From IMG/VR virus record IMGVR_UViG_3300046500_000136, positions 1-59,872 of that record: DNA of 59,872 bases; one strand, written 5' to 3'. The number at the start of each line of letters is the position of its first letter. The first letter of the stretch is position 1. Under the pieces are notes generated by a model. That model was not told the origin of the DNA, did no database searches, and was given only the letters and a program-made list of their open reading frames with translations. Positions 1-6,874 of this stretch are shown in pieces. The DNA comes from a virus. Both the position numbers and the translations under genes were made by a program.

Positions 1-110
1 GGCCGAATACTGGTCAGGTCATACGTCGGCTTTCCTCCGACAAGCTGCAGTTGGCGATGCTTTTCATTGAGTTCCCAGCGCCACGGCCCTGGCGTGTGTT
101 TGATTTCCAT
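1..110 (-). CDS. N-terminal fragment of the 59409-59846 gene (repeat copy)
   Basis: The start codon (complement of 108-110) and the first 36 or so codons duplicate the gene at 59409-59846 because of the terminal repeat. The fragment runs off the left edge. It is not a separate gene; in the circular genome there is one copy, immediately downstream of 112-300. Confidence 0.85.
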   Translation of the reverse strand, partial: MEIKHTPGPWRWELNEKHRQLQLVGGKPTYDLTSIR

Positions 111-136
111 GTCAGACCACCTTCCATGGAAGCTCG
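1..136. repeat. Terminal direct repeat, left copy
   Basis: Bases 1-136 match 59737-59872. The only difference is base 10 (c) against 59746 (a); bases 11-136 are identical. This is either an assembly overlap from a circular or permuted genome, or a short physical terminal redundancy. The repeat lies inside a gene, so joining the ends restores one continuous operon. Confidence 0.95.
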
Positions 137-300
137 CGGCGGTCCAACTCGCGGCTGTAGATGTTCGGCCAGTTGCCGCGCTTGATTTCCAGGCAGTTTT
201 TTTCTTCCAACTGGCGAATTCCCATTGCCCGCACCTTCTTGTGAACGCGGACTTGGTACGCCACAGCGGCGGCGAGAATAAGGATGGCAATGATGGTCAT
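112..300 (-). CDS. Small membrane protein, paralogue of 460-633
   Basis: A 62-residue protein with an N-terminal hydrophobic segment (about residues 2-16), then a basic stretch and a conserved tail: the order R-Q-L-E-E-K-N, I-K-x-x-N-W-P-N, YSREL. The same tail occurs in the neighbouring 460-633 product, so the two look like a tandem duplication. It is predicted to be a single-span inner-membrane protein with its C-terminus in the cytoplasm. The function is unknown. The gene ends 1 base before the start of the next gene, in the same operon. Confidence 0.7.
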   Translation of the reverse strand: MTIIAILILAAAVAYQVRVHKKVRAMGIRQLEEKNCLEIKRGNWPNIYSRELDRRELPWKVV

Positions 301-325
301 GGTGTTCTCCAGTTATCGTTGTTGT

Positions 326-460
326 TCAGCCAGGCAGCAGCGGATAAAAGGTGCGCCCCACCAGCAGGATGAAGTCGGCGGCGCCGTCCATGTCGATCAC
401 GGCCCAGATGCTGATCGCCAGAAGCAGGAACAGCGCCAGATCAATCAACGTGTCTCGCAT
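326..460 (-). CDS. 44-residue membrane peptide
   Basis: The ATG is the complement of 458-460 and overlaps the TGA of the upstream gene (TGATG arrangement), which favours this start over a longer frame beginning at 514. The product has one strong hydrophobic segment (ALFLLLAISIWAVI) followed by a short tail. No family is recognised. Its place between two paralogous membrane peptides suggests a small membrane-protein cassette. The coding call rests on coupling and operon position. Confidence 0.55.
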   Translation of the reverse strand: MRDTLIDLALFLLLAISIWAVIDMDGAADFILLVGRTFYPLLPG

Positions 461-633
461 CAGATGCCCCGGCGCGCTAATTCGCGGCTGTAGCGGTTCG
501 GCCAGTTGTCGCATTTGATCTGCCAGTAGTTTTCTTCCTGCAACTGGTGCATTTCCATCGCCTGCAAGCGGGCGCGCTGGCGGCGGATGGCGACCAGGGC
601 GGCCACCAGGATGGGGATCAGGGTCAGTAACAT
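460..633 (-). CDS. 57-residue membrane peptide, paralogue of 112-300
   Basis: The protein begins MLLTLIPILVAALVAIRRQ and ends with the block NWPNRYSRELARRG. This tail aligns with that of the 112-300 product (QLxEEN, IKxxNWPNxYSREL). It has one predicted N-terminal transmembrane helix followed by basic residues. The stop shares its last base with the next start (TGATG). The paralogous match is strong support for this short gene being real; the role is unknown. Confidence 0.65.
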   Translation of the reverse strand: MLLTLIPILVAALVAIRRQRARLQAMEMHQLQEENYWQIKCDNWPNRYSRELARRGI

Positions 634-678
634 GTTCTTGTCCTTGTAGCGCCCACCGAAGTGGGCGCGGGGTTGGTG

Positions 679-831
679 TTAGGTCGGCCCAATGCCGCTG
701 ATGGTCCAGACTCGGCGGCGCTCACCCTGATTCGCCACCATGCTGATTTCGCGGTAGCCACGGTTCTGGTACAGCTTGAATACCGCCACGGCCTTGCCTG
801 CGAACGCGGTGACGAAACGATGTGTTTTCAT
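679..831 (-). CDS. Hypothetical 50-residue protein
   Basis: The ATG at 831 is preceded by GGAGAAG, a good ribosome-binding site, and lies about 40 bases from a consensus promoter (877-906). Longer in-frame starts would overlap the promoter and are not favoured. The product is basic and begins MKTHRFVTAFAGKAVAVFKL; no domain is recognised. As the first gene after a strong promoter it may be abundantly expressed early, which is inference. Confidence 0.6.
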   Translation of the reverse strand: MKTHRFVTAFAGKAVAVFKLYQNRGYREISMVANQGERRRVWTISGIGPT

Positions 832-876
832 GATCTTCTCCAGTTCTCGCCGCGCCAGTGCGCCGCCCATGAACGT

Positions 877-906
877 ACTATAGTACGATACAAAATTGCA
901 TGTCAA
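877..906 (-). promoter_or_regulatory. Strong sigma70-type promoter
   Basis: On the minus strand TTGACA (complement of 901-906), an 18-base spacer and TATAGT (complement of 877-882). The -10 lies in the perfect palindrome GTACTATAGTAC (875-886), so a dimeric regulator could act here. It reads into 679-831 and the rest of the leftward operon. The block ATCGTACTATA is shared with the promoter at 6825-6853. Confidence 0.75.
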
Positions 907-925
907 GCGGTAAATTGAACTGTGG

Positions 926-1249
926 TTAATCGGTATCGCCGCCTTCGCTGTCGCTGCCGTCCTTCAAGGTCGGCAAGTGGTTCGCCAGCACCTGCGTGAT
1001 GTGGGCGTGGGCGATGGGATCGGTCTTACTCAGCACCAGGGCGGCGTGCTCCAGGGCGCATTCGGCGTCCAGTGGTAGGGGTGCGTGGCGCATCGAGAAG
1101 CGCCGTTCGACCCAGTCGGGCATGGCGCGGCGTGCACGGCGGTCGAACCCGGTACGCCTCTCGGTCTTGATCCAGCCGAACAGGCGCCAGAAGATGCTAG
1201 GGCCGGTGCGGCGGTCGAAGCGGCGCGGCTTCTTTTCCTCGCCCTTCAT
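926..1249 (-). CDS. Hypothetical basic protein
   Basis: A 107-residue protein. The N-terminal half is very rich in Arg and contains repeated (F)DRR motifs (RRFDRRTG, GFDRRARR), and the C-terminus is acidic (SDSEGGDTD). No catalytic motif or membrane segment is seen. The ATG overlaps the stop of the 1246-1887 gene (ATGA), indicating translational coupling. The charge pattern would fit nucleic-acid binding, but no family is recognised. Confidence 0.7.
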   Translation of the reverse strand: MKGEEKKPRRFDRRTGPSIFWRLFGWIKTERRTGFDRRARRAMPDWVERRFSMRHAPLPLDAECALEHAALVLSKTDPIAHAHITQVLANHLPTLKDGSDSEGGDTD

Positions 1250-1887
1250 GTATCACCTTTTGCGGTATTGCCAGGAGCAGGAGCGGCGCCGAGCATGTCG
1301 CGGTAGCATTTCCATGCTTTGCTGGCAGGCTCACGCTTGTCGTGGAAATAGCGCATGCCAGCGCGTAGCATGTCGGCGTCGGGGATCATCGGCGCCGGTT
1401 TCCACCCTGCCGGCAATGCATCGCCAGCGCTGCGAGCGGCCCAGGTGTCGATGTGGGCGATGAGGGCAGCGCTAGCACGCGTAAGGCGCTCTGCCGGGCC
1501 GGATTGATAGGCCGCTCTCCATTCCCCCATCAGCGTCCAGAAATGCGAATCTCGGCCAATGCTCTGTCGCTCTCCCCCTGCTGTACTGACGGGGGAGGGG
1601 GTGGCGTTCTCGTACGTCGCGGCGAAGATGTCGGGCTTGCAGGGGTAAATCTCGCCCATGATGCCGCGAATGATCCAGTCGCCCTCGTCGGCGCGCATGG
1701 TGCCTTCCAGCGTTTGAATGAGGCAGTAGGCCGGTTTGGTCGGGTCGTGCCACTTCCCGGTGTTGCTGGTCACAATGTCGTTACGCGTTACCGCGTCCTC
1801 GTACCAGTCCGGATACGGCACTGGGCCGTTGTTCCGGCGCTGGAATTGAAAGGCTTCGATCACGACCGGCTTTTTGCGGAATTCCAT
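1246..1887 (-). CDS. Phage accessory protein with FRKKPVVIEA N-terminal module
   Basis: A 213-residue protein. It opens with MEFRKKPVVIEAFQF and continues to a GDWIIRGIMGEIYPCKPDIF block. This is a common phage and prophage domain of unknown function in which the last segment is typically well conserved. Residues from about 140 on form a separate helical module ending in a W-K-C-Y-R-D-M-L-G-A-A-P motif that also recurs in phage early proteins. It starts in a TGATG overlap with the upstream gene. It is probably a small host-interaction or early protein; the function is unknown. Confidence 0.8.
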   Translation of the reverse strand: MEFRKKPVVIEAFQFQRRNNGPVPYPDWYEDAVTRNDIVTSNTGKWHDPTKPAYCLIQTLEGTMRADEGDWIIRGIMGEIYPCKPDIFAATYENATPSPVSTAGGERQSIGRDSHFWTLMGEWRAAYQSGPAERLTRASAALIAHIDTWAARSAGDALPAGWKPAPMIPDADMLRAGMRYFHDKREPASKAWKCYRDMLGAAPAPGNTAKGDT

Positions 1888-2201
1888 CAGTTCTTCTCCT
1901 TGTTCGTCGGCTGCTCGCCTTCCTTATCGGTATTAAGAGCTGGCGAAGATACCTGGACACGTTCCAAATCCCACGCGGCAACAGGAAGCTCGACCCAGTG
2001 CGTGATGCCCGAAAATGGCTTCAATCCCATAGCATCCTCGGATGATTCCCACAGGCCCGGCTTGCCGATTTTGTCGAGCGGCCAGCCACTGCAGATTGCT
2101 CCGTTCCAGATGAAGGCAACGCGACCGGTCATGCCGACATGCTCCATGTCGGGCAATCCGTCCACAGCAATCTCGTAAACTTTAATTAAGAGTTCTTGCA
2201 T
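1887..2201 (-). CDS. DUF551-like phage protein
   Basis: A 104-residue protein that ends its folded part with GITHWVELP. This resembles the closing THWMPLP motif of the DUF551 family found in many phage early regions. The start ATG at 2201 lies inside the end of the 2186-3487 gene (16-base overlap), so it is translated from the same message. The last 20 residues are polar and probably disordered. The biochemical role is unknown. Confidence 0.7.
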   Translation of the reverse strand: MQELLIKVYEIAVDGLPDMEHVGMTGRVAFIWNGAICSGWPLDKIGKPGLWESSEDAMGLKPFSGITHWVELPVAAWDLERVQVSSPALNTDKEGEQPTNKEKN

Positions 2202-3487
2202 GCCTTCTCTCCTTCTGCGCTGTTATTGGCGCTGTCCTGGCCCTCGGCTGCGCTCTCCCGCTGGTCGGGCTGTGCGCCAGTTGAACTACTCGAATTATTC
2301 GATGAATTGGCATCGGCGGGCTGTGCGCTGGCTGGCGCGGGTTGAGTGCGCGCCTCCGAAAGCGCAGCATCTCGCGCATCCTCGCTGGTCGTCGCTGCGC
2401 CAGCAGTAGTGGCGGCGAATATTTCACCGGCCAAGCGGTAAATGTCCCGCATGACGACTCGGCGGGTTCTGCCTGGCCCGGTCACAGGAGCATTGCCGTA
2501 CTCGCGCACCAACGCGTCCAGATCGCCTTGCGCTGCCTGTTGCTGCTCGGGAGTGCTGGCAGGGGAAGCGGCGGGACGCCAAAGTGAGAGACGTTCGGCC
2601 AAACGGTCGCGCAAGGGGTCCGCGCCAGGCTCCATACTCGCCGTCGTTGCGCGCCCCATGAACAACATGATCTTACGGGCGAGTTCGCTATCGTCTACGG
2701 TGTAGTCAGCCTGCGCTGCCGGTGCTTTGGCTGCGCCGAAAGTGGGCGCGATGCCGGGGTGAGGCAATGGCATCCAGTGGGTTGCGTGTTCGGCTACCTC
2801 TTTCTTCTGATCGGAGTCGAGTTCCCACAGTTCTTCGGTCTTGATGTCGAAATACTGCTCGCCCGCGAAATCCGAGCCTTCCGTGTAGACCAGCACGCGA
2901 TCATGCTCATCAGGCGACGGCAGGCCCGCCGACAGAGGCAACATGGCCCCATCAGCAGCTTCTGCGGCCTTGGCGCGACGTGCTTTCCCGCGTGCGCAAG
3001 GCCACGGCTTGCCGTTATCATCCCAGCAGACGTTGCAGGTCTTGCGGCATTCATCTTCGGTTTGTGCCACGGCTGCGCCCTGCTGGGCGGATACCGGGGC
3101 AAGACTGGCGCGGGCAGCAGATGCAAAGCACGCCTGCTCCGTTGCCCAAATCAGTTGGCCCATCGCCTTGCTGGGCGCATCCTTGAAGGCTGCGGGCCAC
3201 GCTTTGCGCAAAGCAGCTTCGATCTTGTCGCGCTGGCCCTCGGTCAGAAGCTCGCCCTTTGCGGGCAGGTCTACCGCTTCTCCAGCCTGTACCGGCTGCG
3301 CTGCTGGTGCAGTGGTATCCGCTTGTCCACCGCCCCCGGCGAGAGCAGCGCGGGCCAGTGTCGTGTGGACTTCTTGAATCCAATCAAGAATGTCGCAAGA
3401 CACATTGAATAATCCGCCAGAGCGCACTTGATTAGCAATCGCGGCCAGCTTGTCCAGGTTGATTTCGGTATTCATCGTGTCAGTCAT
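2186..3487 (-). CDS. DUF551 domain-containing early protein
   Basis: A 433-residue protein. The start is placed at ATG 3487 because the upstream gene ends at 3495. Residues around 205-265 carry the DUF551 signature: P-S-P-D-E-H-D-R-V-L-V-Y-T followed by THWMPLPHPG. An earlier segment has a Cys cluster (CRKTCNVCWDDNGKPWPC) that could bind zinc. The C-terminal third is low-complexity, rich in Ser, Asn and Gln. It lies in a block of three genes with related modules. It is probably a modular accessory protein of unknown activity. Confidence 0.75.
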   Translation of the reverse strand: MTDTMNTEINLDKLAAIANQVRSGGLFNVSCDILDWIQEVHTTLARAALAGGGGQADTTAPAAQPVQAGEAVDLPAKGELLTEGQRDKIEAALRKAWPAAFKDAPSKAMGQLIWATEQACFASAARASLAPVSAQQGAAVAQTEDECRKTCNVCWDDNGKPWPCARGKARRAKAAEAADGAMLPLSAGLPSPDEHDRVLVYTEGSDFAGEQYFDIKTEELWELDSDQKKEVAEHATHWMPLPHPGIAPTFGAAKAPAAQADYTVDDSELARKIMLFMGRATTASMEPGADPLRDRLAERLSLWRPAASPASTPEQQQAAQGDLDALVREYGNAPVTGPGRTRRVVMRDIYRLAGEIFAATTAGAATTSEDARDAALSEARTQPAPASAQPADANSSNNSSSSTGAQPDQRESAAEGQDSANNSAEGEKACKNS

Positions 3488-3494
3488 GATCGGC

Positions 3495-3911
3495 TCAGTA
3501 TTGAATGTTGGTGGGGTCTTTGCTGAACAGCGGGTCTTTGACGGCGTTTTCGCGCACTTCCTGCCCAGCATCGTCAGCAGTGCGGTTGTCCGCCTGATTG
3601 CCCGCGACCTCGGCTTTGATGATGAGCAGGCGCTTTTCGGCAGGGATAAGCTCCATGATTTCCGTAAAGGTCGGGGCAGGCTTCTCGCCCATCAGTTCCT
3701 TCATCAAGCGATCACGGCCACCGAATGCGAACTCATGAGTGAAAACCGGGCGGCCAAGAGCCTTCTCAACGGCTTCGTGGAAAACGCCAAATGGCATGCA
3801 GAGCAGGTCTTGCGCCATCTGGAGCGCGGCACGGTCGCGGAAAGACAGCGGCTCGTATGCCTTGTTGTCATGGAAGGCAATCGCCTGCTCGCGGGTGAAT
3901 TGGCCGCTCAT
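3495..3911 (-). CDS. Hypothetical phage protein
   Basis: A 138-residue, mostly helical protein starting MSGQFTREQAIAFHDNKAYE. It contains LMKELMGEKPAPTFTEIMEL and ends in a polar acidic tail. The ATG at 3911 overlaps the stop of the upstream gene (ATGA). No motif gives a function. Similar proteins are, from memory, common beside DUF551 genes in phage early operons. Confidence 0.7.
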   Translation of the reverse strand: MSGQFTREQAIAFHDNKAYEPLSFRDRAALQMAQDLLCMPFGVFHEAVEKALGRPVFTHEFAFGGRDRLMKELMGEKPAPTFTEIMELIPAEKRLLIIKAEVAGNQADNRTADDAGQEVRENAVKDPLFSKDPTNIQY

Positions 3912-4237
3912 GCCGATTCTCCTTTTGATTCACCAGTGCTCGGGGCGCCATCACTGGACTGATTGCTGTTGACCTCGGCCTTGCGCCGATAATCCTTAAT
4001 GACCTTACCCTCCGCGTCGAAGTAGCGCGTTTCCCATGTCGGATGGCAGTTGTGCGTACCCTTGCCCCACTTGAGCTGATTCACGAATTCGACATCGAGG
4101 TTCGCGCTGCTGTTCATGCCCTTGATGGTGCCAAGGTGGCCGTCGACCTCGACCATCATGCCGAGACGCACCCAGTCCATTCCACGGCAACGCGTCATGT
4201 CCTCGATGAACCGCTGATCTTTCGTTTGGCGCTTCAT
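3908..4237 (-). CDS. Hypothetical phage protein, small beta-barrel-like
   Basis: A 109-residue protein. Its central part (VRLGMMVEVDGHLGTIKGMNSSANLDVEF) looks like a short beta-rich SH3-like module, and a conserved TWETRYFD block follows. The last 25 residues are polar (Ser, Asn, Gly). It is coupled by ATGA overlap both upstream and downstream. Similar proteins are frequent in phage operons; the function is not known. Confidence 0.7.
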   Translation of the reverse strand: MKRQTKDQRFIEDMTRCRGMDWVRLGMMVEVDGHLGTIKGMNSSANLDVEFVNQLKWGKGTHNCHPTWETRYFDAEGKVIKDYRRKAEVNSNQSSDGAPSTGESKGESA

Positions 4238-4329
4238 TTCGCGCCTCCAGTATCACCAAGGGCGCTAGTGTCATTGCTGGGTGCCACCGTGCCGAGCTGC
4301 GTATCGATTTGGTCGTATAATTTGTTCAT
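4234..4329 (-). pseudogene. Residual 3' end of a small gene cut by the tnpB insertion
   Basis: An open frame of 31 codons beginning at ATG 4329. It overlaps the tnpB start codon on the other strand and is joined to the next gene by an ATGA overlap. Tight coupling downstream says it was a member of the operon. Its start coinciding with the edge of tnpB suggests its 5' part was lost or replaced on insertion. A GGAG lies 7 bases upstream, so it may still be translated as a peptide. Confidence 0.45.
4316..4328 (+). promoter_or_regulatory. Possible -10 box giving leaderless tnpB mRNA
   Basis: A perfect TATAAT lies at 4316-4321, six bases ahead of the tnpB ATG, and there is no Shine-Dalgarno sequence. 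Transcription from this box would begin at or next to the start codon, giving a leaderless message. No good -35 is visible, so this is tentative. Confidence 0.35.
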
Positions 4330-5377
4330 GAAAACGCTCCGTGTTCGGATAAAGGACAAGCATTCAAAGACACTCGACGCGATGGCGCGCGAGTGCAATA
4401 TGGTCTGGAATTTCGTCAACGAGCTTTCGCATAAACACCTCAAGCGAACCGGAAAATTTCTCAGCACGTACGACATTCAGAAATACACATCCGGCGCCGC
4501 GAAGGAAGGCCTGGCTATTCATAGCAACACCGTTCAGTGCATCACTGAGGAATACGTTTGCCGCCGCATTCAGTTCAAAAAGGCGAAACTTCGGTGGCGT
4601 GTTTCGACCGGAACCCGTAAGTCGCTCGGATGGGTTCCATTCAAAAGCGGCAATGTCAGCTACAAGAACGGCCAGTTGAGATACAAGGGCCTGCTTTTCA
4701 GTGTTTGGGACAGCTACGGCTTGGCCGGACACAAGCTCCGCGCGGGCAGCTTCAGTCAAGACGCACGCGGCCGCTGGTATGCCAACATCTGCGTGGAAGT
4801 AGATGCCCCCAGGTCCCCCGGCACAACTGCCGTCGGCATCGACCTCGGCCTGAAAGACTTCGCCGCCTTGTCGAACGGCGAAAGAGTTGAGGCACAGCGC
4901 ATCTACCGGTCGGCCGAGCAAGCCTTGTCCATTGCACAGCGGGCGCGCAAAAAGGATCGGGTGAAGGCGATCCACGCCAAAATGGCTAACCGCAGGAAGG
5001 ACTTTCTGCACAAACTTAGCACCCGGCTCGTTCTTGAGCACGGCGCAATCTTTGTTGGCAACGCGAACGCATCCAGCATGGCGAAAACCACGATGGCGAA
5101 ATCCGTCCTGGATGCTGGCTGGACGACGTTCCGAACAATGCTCCAGTACAAATGCGATCACGCGGGCGTGTTGTTCGATGAAGTCAATGAAGCGTTTTCC
5201 ACTGTAACCTGTTCTGCGTGCGGTTCGCGCAGCGGTCCTAACGGGCTGAAAGGCTTGCAAGTAAGAGAGTGGTCTTGCATGGAATGCGGTGTTTTTCATG
5301 ATCGTGATGTAAATGCTGCCAAGAACATTCTCGCGCGCGGGCATGCGCGCCTAGGAGAAGGAATCTCTACCGTTTAG
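4328..5377 (+). CDS. tnpB: TnpB-family RNA-guided nuclease-like protein
   Basis: A 349-residue protein, the usual TnpB size. It has the RuvC-I motif VGIDLGLKDF (Asp172), a four-Cys zinc finger (C295, C298, C317, C320) and the RuvC-III motif HDRDVNAAKNIL (Asp325/327). At the RuvC-II position, where most TnpBs read I-V-x-E-D-L, it has IFVGNANAS and no Glu. The nearest conserved-looking Glu is E288 in VNEAFST, just before the zinc finger. Known TnpBs cut DNA using an RNA from their 3' end. Here no TnpA is present, and the gene runs against every neighbour and overlaps the 3' end of 5367-6215. It may be an active variant with a moved catalytic Glu, or a nuclease-dead form. Confidence 0.9.
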   Translation: MKTLRVRIKDKHSKTLDAMARECNMVWNFVNELSHKHLKRTGKFLSTYDIQKYTSGAAKEGLAIHSNTVQCITEEYVCRRIQFKKAKLRWRVSTGTRKSLGWVPFKSGNVSYKNGQLRYKGLLFSVWDSYGLAGHKLRAGSFSQDARGRWYANICVEVDAPRSPGTTAVGIDLGLKDFAALSNGERVEAQRIYRSAEQALSIAQRARKKDRVKAIHAKMANRRKDFLHKLSTRLVLEHGAIFVGNANASSMAKTTMAKSVLDAGWTTFRTMLQYKCDHAGVLFDEVNEAFSTVTCSACGSRSGPNGLKGLQVREWSCMECGVFHDRDVNAAKNILARGHARLGEGISTV

Positions 5378-6215
5378 GTTGAGAGGATGCCAACTGTGCC
5401 TGCTCTGCTTGCACCGCCAGAGCTGCAAGACGCGCGTATTTTTCTTCGGCCGTGTGGCCGTCCCATTTGCCAGCGTAGGGCGGTAGGCCGTCGAACAGGT
5501 ATGCTTGGCTGTCGTGGAAGTGCCAGGATGCTTGGCCGGTCGGCAGATCGATGTAGACGCAGCCGTGCCAGTCTTCGGACCATCCTTCGATGGCGGTGCG
5601 CGCCACGCCGGAAGGGAAGCACTTCGCCAGCGCGGCCACCACTTGATTGCGCTCCAGATACGCGGCATCCTTACGCGCCTCCATTTCCTTCAGCTCGGCG
5701 GTCTGCACCGGGGCGGCTGGCGCAGCCTTGGCAAGGTTGAGCTTTGCGAAATCGCTGCGCAAGGCTCGGCCGATGTCGAATTCTTCGCCTTGACTGTCTT
5801 CGGTGAGGTGGCCGTCCCAGGTGCGCGCGATGGCTTCCAGTTGTTCGCTCAGCTCGCTCTGTTGCGGTGCTTGTGCAGCCTGAGCCTTCTTCGCCTGAGC
5901 CTTCTTCGCCTGCGCATCAAGCACGGCGCGTGCAAGGGCGATATCGTAGGCTTGCGTGCCTTTTCCGCCAAAGTCGGACAGATAAAGCTCGCTCGCAGCC
6001 TTGGTAATTTCCTCGTCGGTTAGCGGTGCTGGTGCAGCCACCATCAACTTCACGGCTTCCGCCAATTGTTCGCCAACTGGCTCGCCATCAACAAAGTAGT
6101 CCTTGATGATGTGCGGATTTGCCTCGACCAGCTTTTGCGCCAACTCGGCCACTCGGTCTGTTAGCGGTGCTGGCGCGGTGAGTGGCGGGATGGGGGCGGT
6201 TTCTTTTTCAGACAT
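5367..6215 (-). CDS. Phage accessory protein with C-terminal WDGHTAEEKYARL domain
   Basis: A 282-residue protein. The N-terminal half is built of Ala/Pro/Lys-rich repeats (APAPLTD occurs twice; AQAKK is repeated in tandem). The C-terminal domain has E-D-W-H-G-C-V-Y-I-D-L, a F-H-D-S-Q-A-Y block and KWDGHTAEEKYARL, a domain common in phage early proteins. Its last 11 bases overlap the 3' end of tnpB on the other strand, so the native C-terminus may have been altered by that insertion. The function is unknown. Confidence 0.75.
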   Translation of the reverse strand: MSEKETAPIPPLTAPAPLTDRVAELAQKLVEANPHIIKDYFVDGEPVGEQLAEAVKLMVAAPAPLTDEEITKAASELYLSDFGGKGTQAYDIALARAVLDAQAKKAQAKKAQAAQAPQQSELSEQLEAIARTWDGHLTEDSQGEEFDIGRALRSDFAKLNLAKAAPAAPVQTAELKEMEARKDAAYLERNQVVAALAKCFPSGVARTAIEGWSEDWHGCVYIDLPTGQASWHFHDSQAYLFDGLPPYAGKWDGHTAEEKYARLAALAVQAEQAQLASSQPKR

Positions 6216-6639
6216 TGGAATTCCCTTCGTTGTGGTCGTCGGCCCGGCGCTGCGGCGCCTGGTTGTTCAGCTGCTGGAGTTGCTGCCAGCGCACGCCGGC
6301 GGTCCAGATGGCATGCGCGCGCTGGGTGATCGGGTGCAGGAACGAGCCATCGTTCTTGCGCGTGGTATTGAAGGCGCCCAGGTTGGCGGCGCGTTCGAAT
6401 GCCGCCATTTCGTCCGGCACCGGCGCGGCCAGCAGGTCGCCCAGCACCTTGTCCAGGTCCAGGCGGCGCAGGCTGGCCATCGCCGCCTGCATCACCAGCA
6501 CCTGTTTATCGTCGCCCTGGCGCGCATCCGGCACCGACTGGCCCAGGTAGGCGATCGCCTCGTCCCGCAGCGCTTCCAACATACGGACCGACAGCACCAC
6601 GTCGGTGGCGCGCATCGGCGGTTGATCGTGCGCTTCCAT
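6208..6639 (-). CDS. Hypothetical helical protein
   Basis: A 143-residue protein. The ATG at 6639 overlaps the TGA of the 6639-6791 gene (TGATG); a TTG one codon earlier is less likely. It is mostly alpha-helical with Leu and Arg/Asp-rich heptad-like spacing (LRRLDLDKVLGDLLAAP) and a polar tail. No domain is recognised. It is coupled to the downstream gene by an 8-base overlap. Confidence 0.65.
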   Translation of the reverse strand: MEAHDQPPMRATDVVLSVRMLEALRDEAIAYLGQSVPDARQGDDKQVLVMQAAMASLRRLDLDKVLGDLLAAPVPDEMAAFERAANLGAFNTTRKNDGSFLHPITQRAHAIWTAGVRWQQLQQLNNQAPQRRADDHNEGNSNV

Positions 6640-6791
6640 CAATCCACCTCTTGCTCACGGCCACGCAAGAAGCGGCCAAACAGGGTATAGATCCCGGCAT
6701 CCGGCCCGGCGGCGCGCAGCATCGCCATCGCGCCCACCATCGTGAACGCCAGCGAAGTGCCATTGCAGCAGCGAATTCTGTAAATCATCAT
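6639..6791 (-). CDS. 50-residue protein, first gene after a promoter
   Basis: It begins MMIYRIRCCNGTSLAF and ends GRFLRGREQEVD, with a mildly hydrophobic middle that may touch a membrane. A GGGAGGGG ribosome-binding site precedes the paired ATG codons, and the promoter at 6825-6853 lies about 35 bases upstream. The stop overlaps the next start (TGATG). No family is recognised. It looks like the leading gene of a separate transcription unit within the leftward operon. Confidence 0.6.
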   Translation of the reverse strand: MMIYRIRCCNGTSLAFTMVGAMAMLRAAGPDAGIYTLFGRFLRGREQEVD

Positions 6792-6812
6792 CCCCTCCCG
6801 TTATTTAATTAT

Positions 6813-6859
6813 TGCAACGGATTCAGTATAGTACGATGCCGCGATCTGTGCAACGGATT
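6813..6859. repeat. 11-bp direct repeat flanking a promoter
   Basis: TGCAACGGATT occurs at 6813-6823 and 6849-6859, 36 bp apart. One copy overlaps the -35 and the other lies just downstream of the -10 of the minus-strand promoter. The spacing is about three and a half helical turns. They are candidate operator half-sites for a phage regulator. Confidence 0.5.
6825..6853 (-). promoter_or_regulatory. Sigma70-type promoter
   Basis: Minus strand: TTGCAC (complement of 6848-6853), a 17-base spacer, TATACT (complement of 6825-6830). It shares the ATCGTACTATA core with the promoter at 877-906. It drives 6639-6791 and downstream genes. Another TATAGT-like stretch lies nearby at 6872-6884. Confidence 0.65.
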
Positions 6860-6874
6860 ATCGAAATTTATTTA

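Larger units (their letters stand above)
4316..5390 (+). mobile_element. tnpB: Lone TnpB insertion (IS200/IS605-like remnant), ends not resolved
   Basis: A single plus-strand tnpB interrupts a minus-strand operon, as expected of an inserted element. No tnpA, target duplication or terminal inverted repeat could be recognised. The left end probably lies close to 4316-4330, where a minus-strand gene is cut short. The right end probably lies close to 5377-5390, inside the C-terminal coding part of the neighbouring gene. Any guide RNA should span the 3' end of tnpB. Confidence 0.5.
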
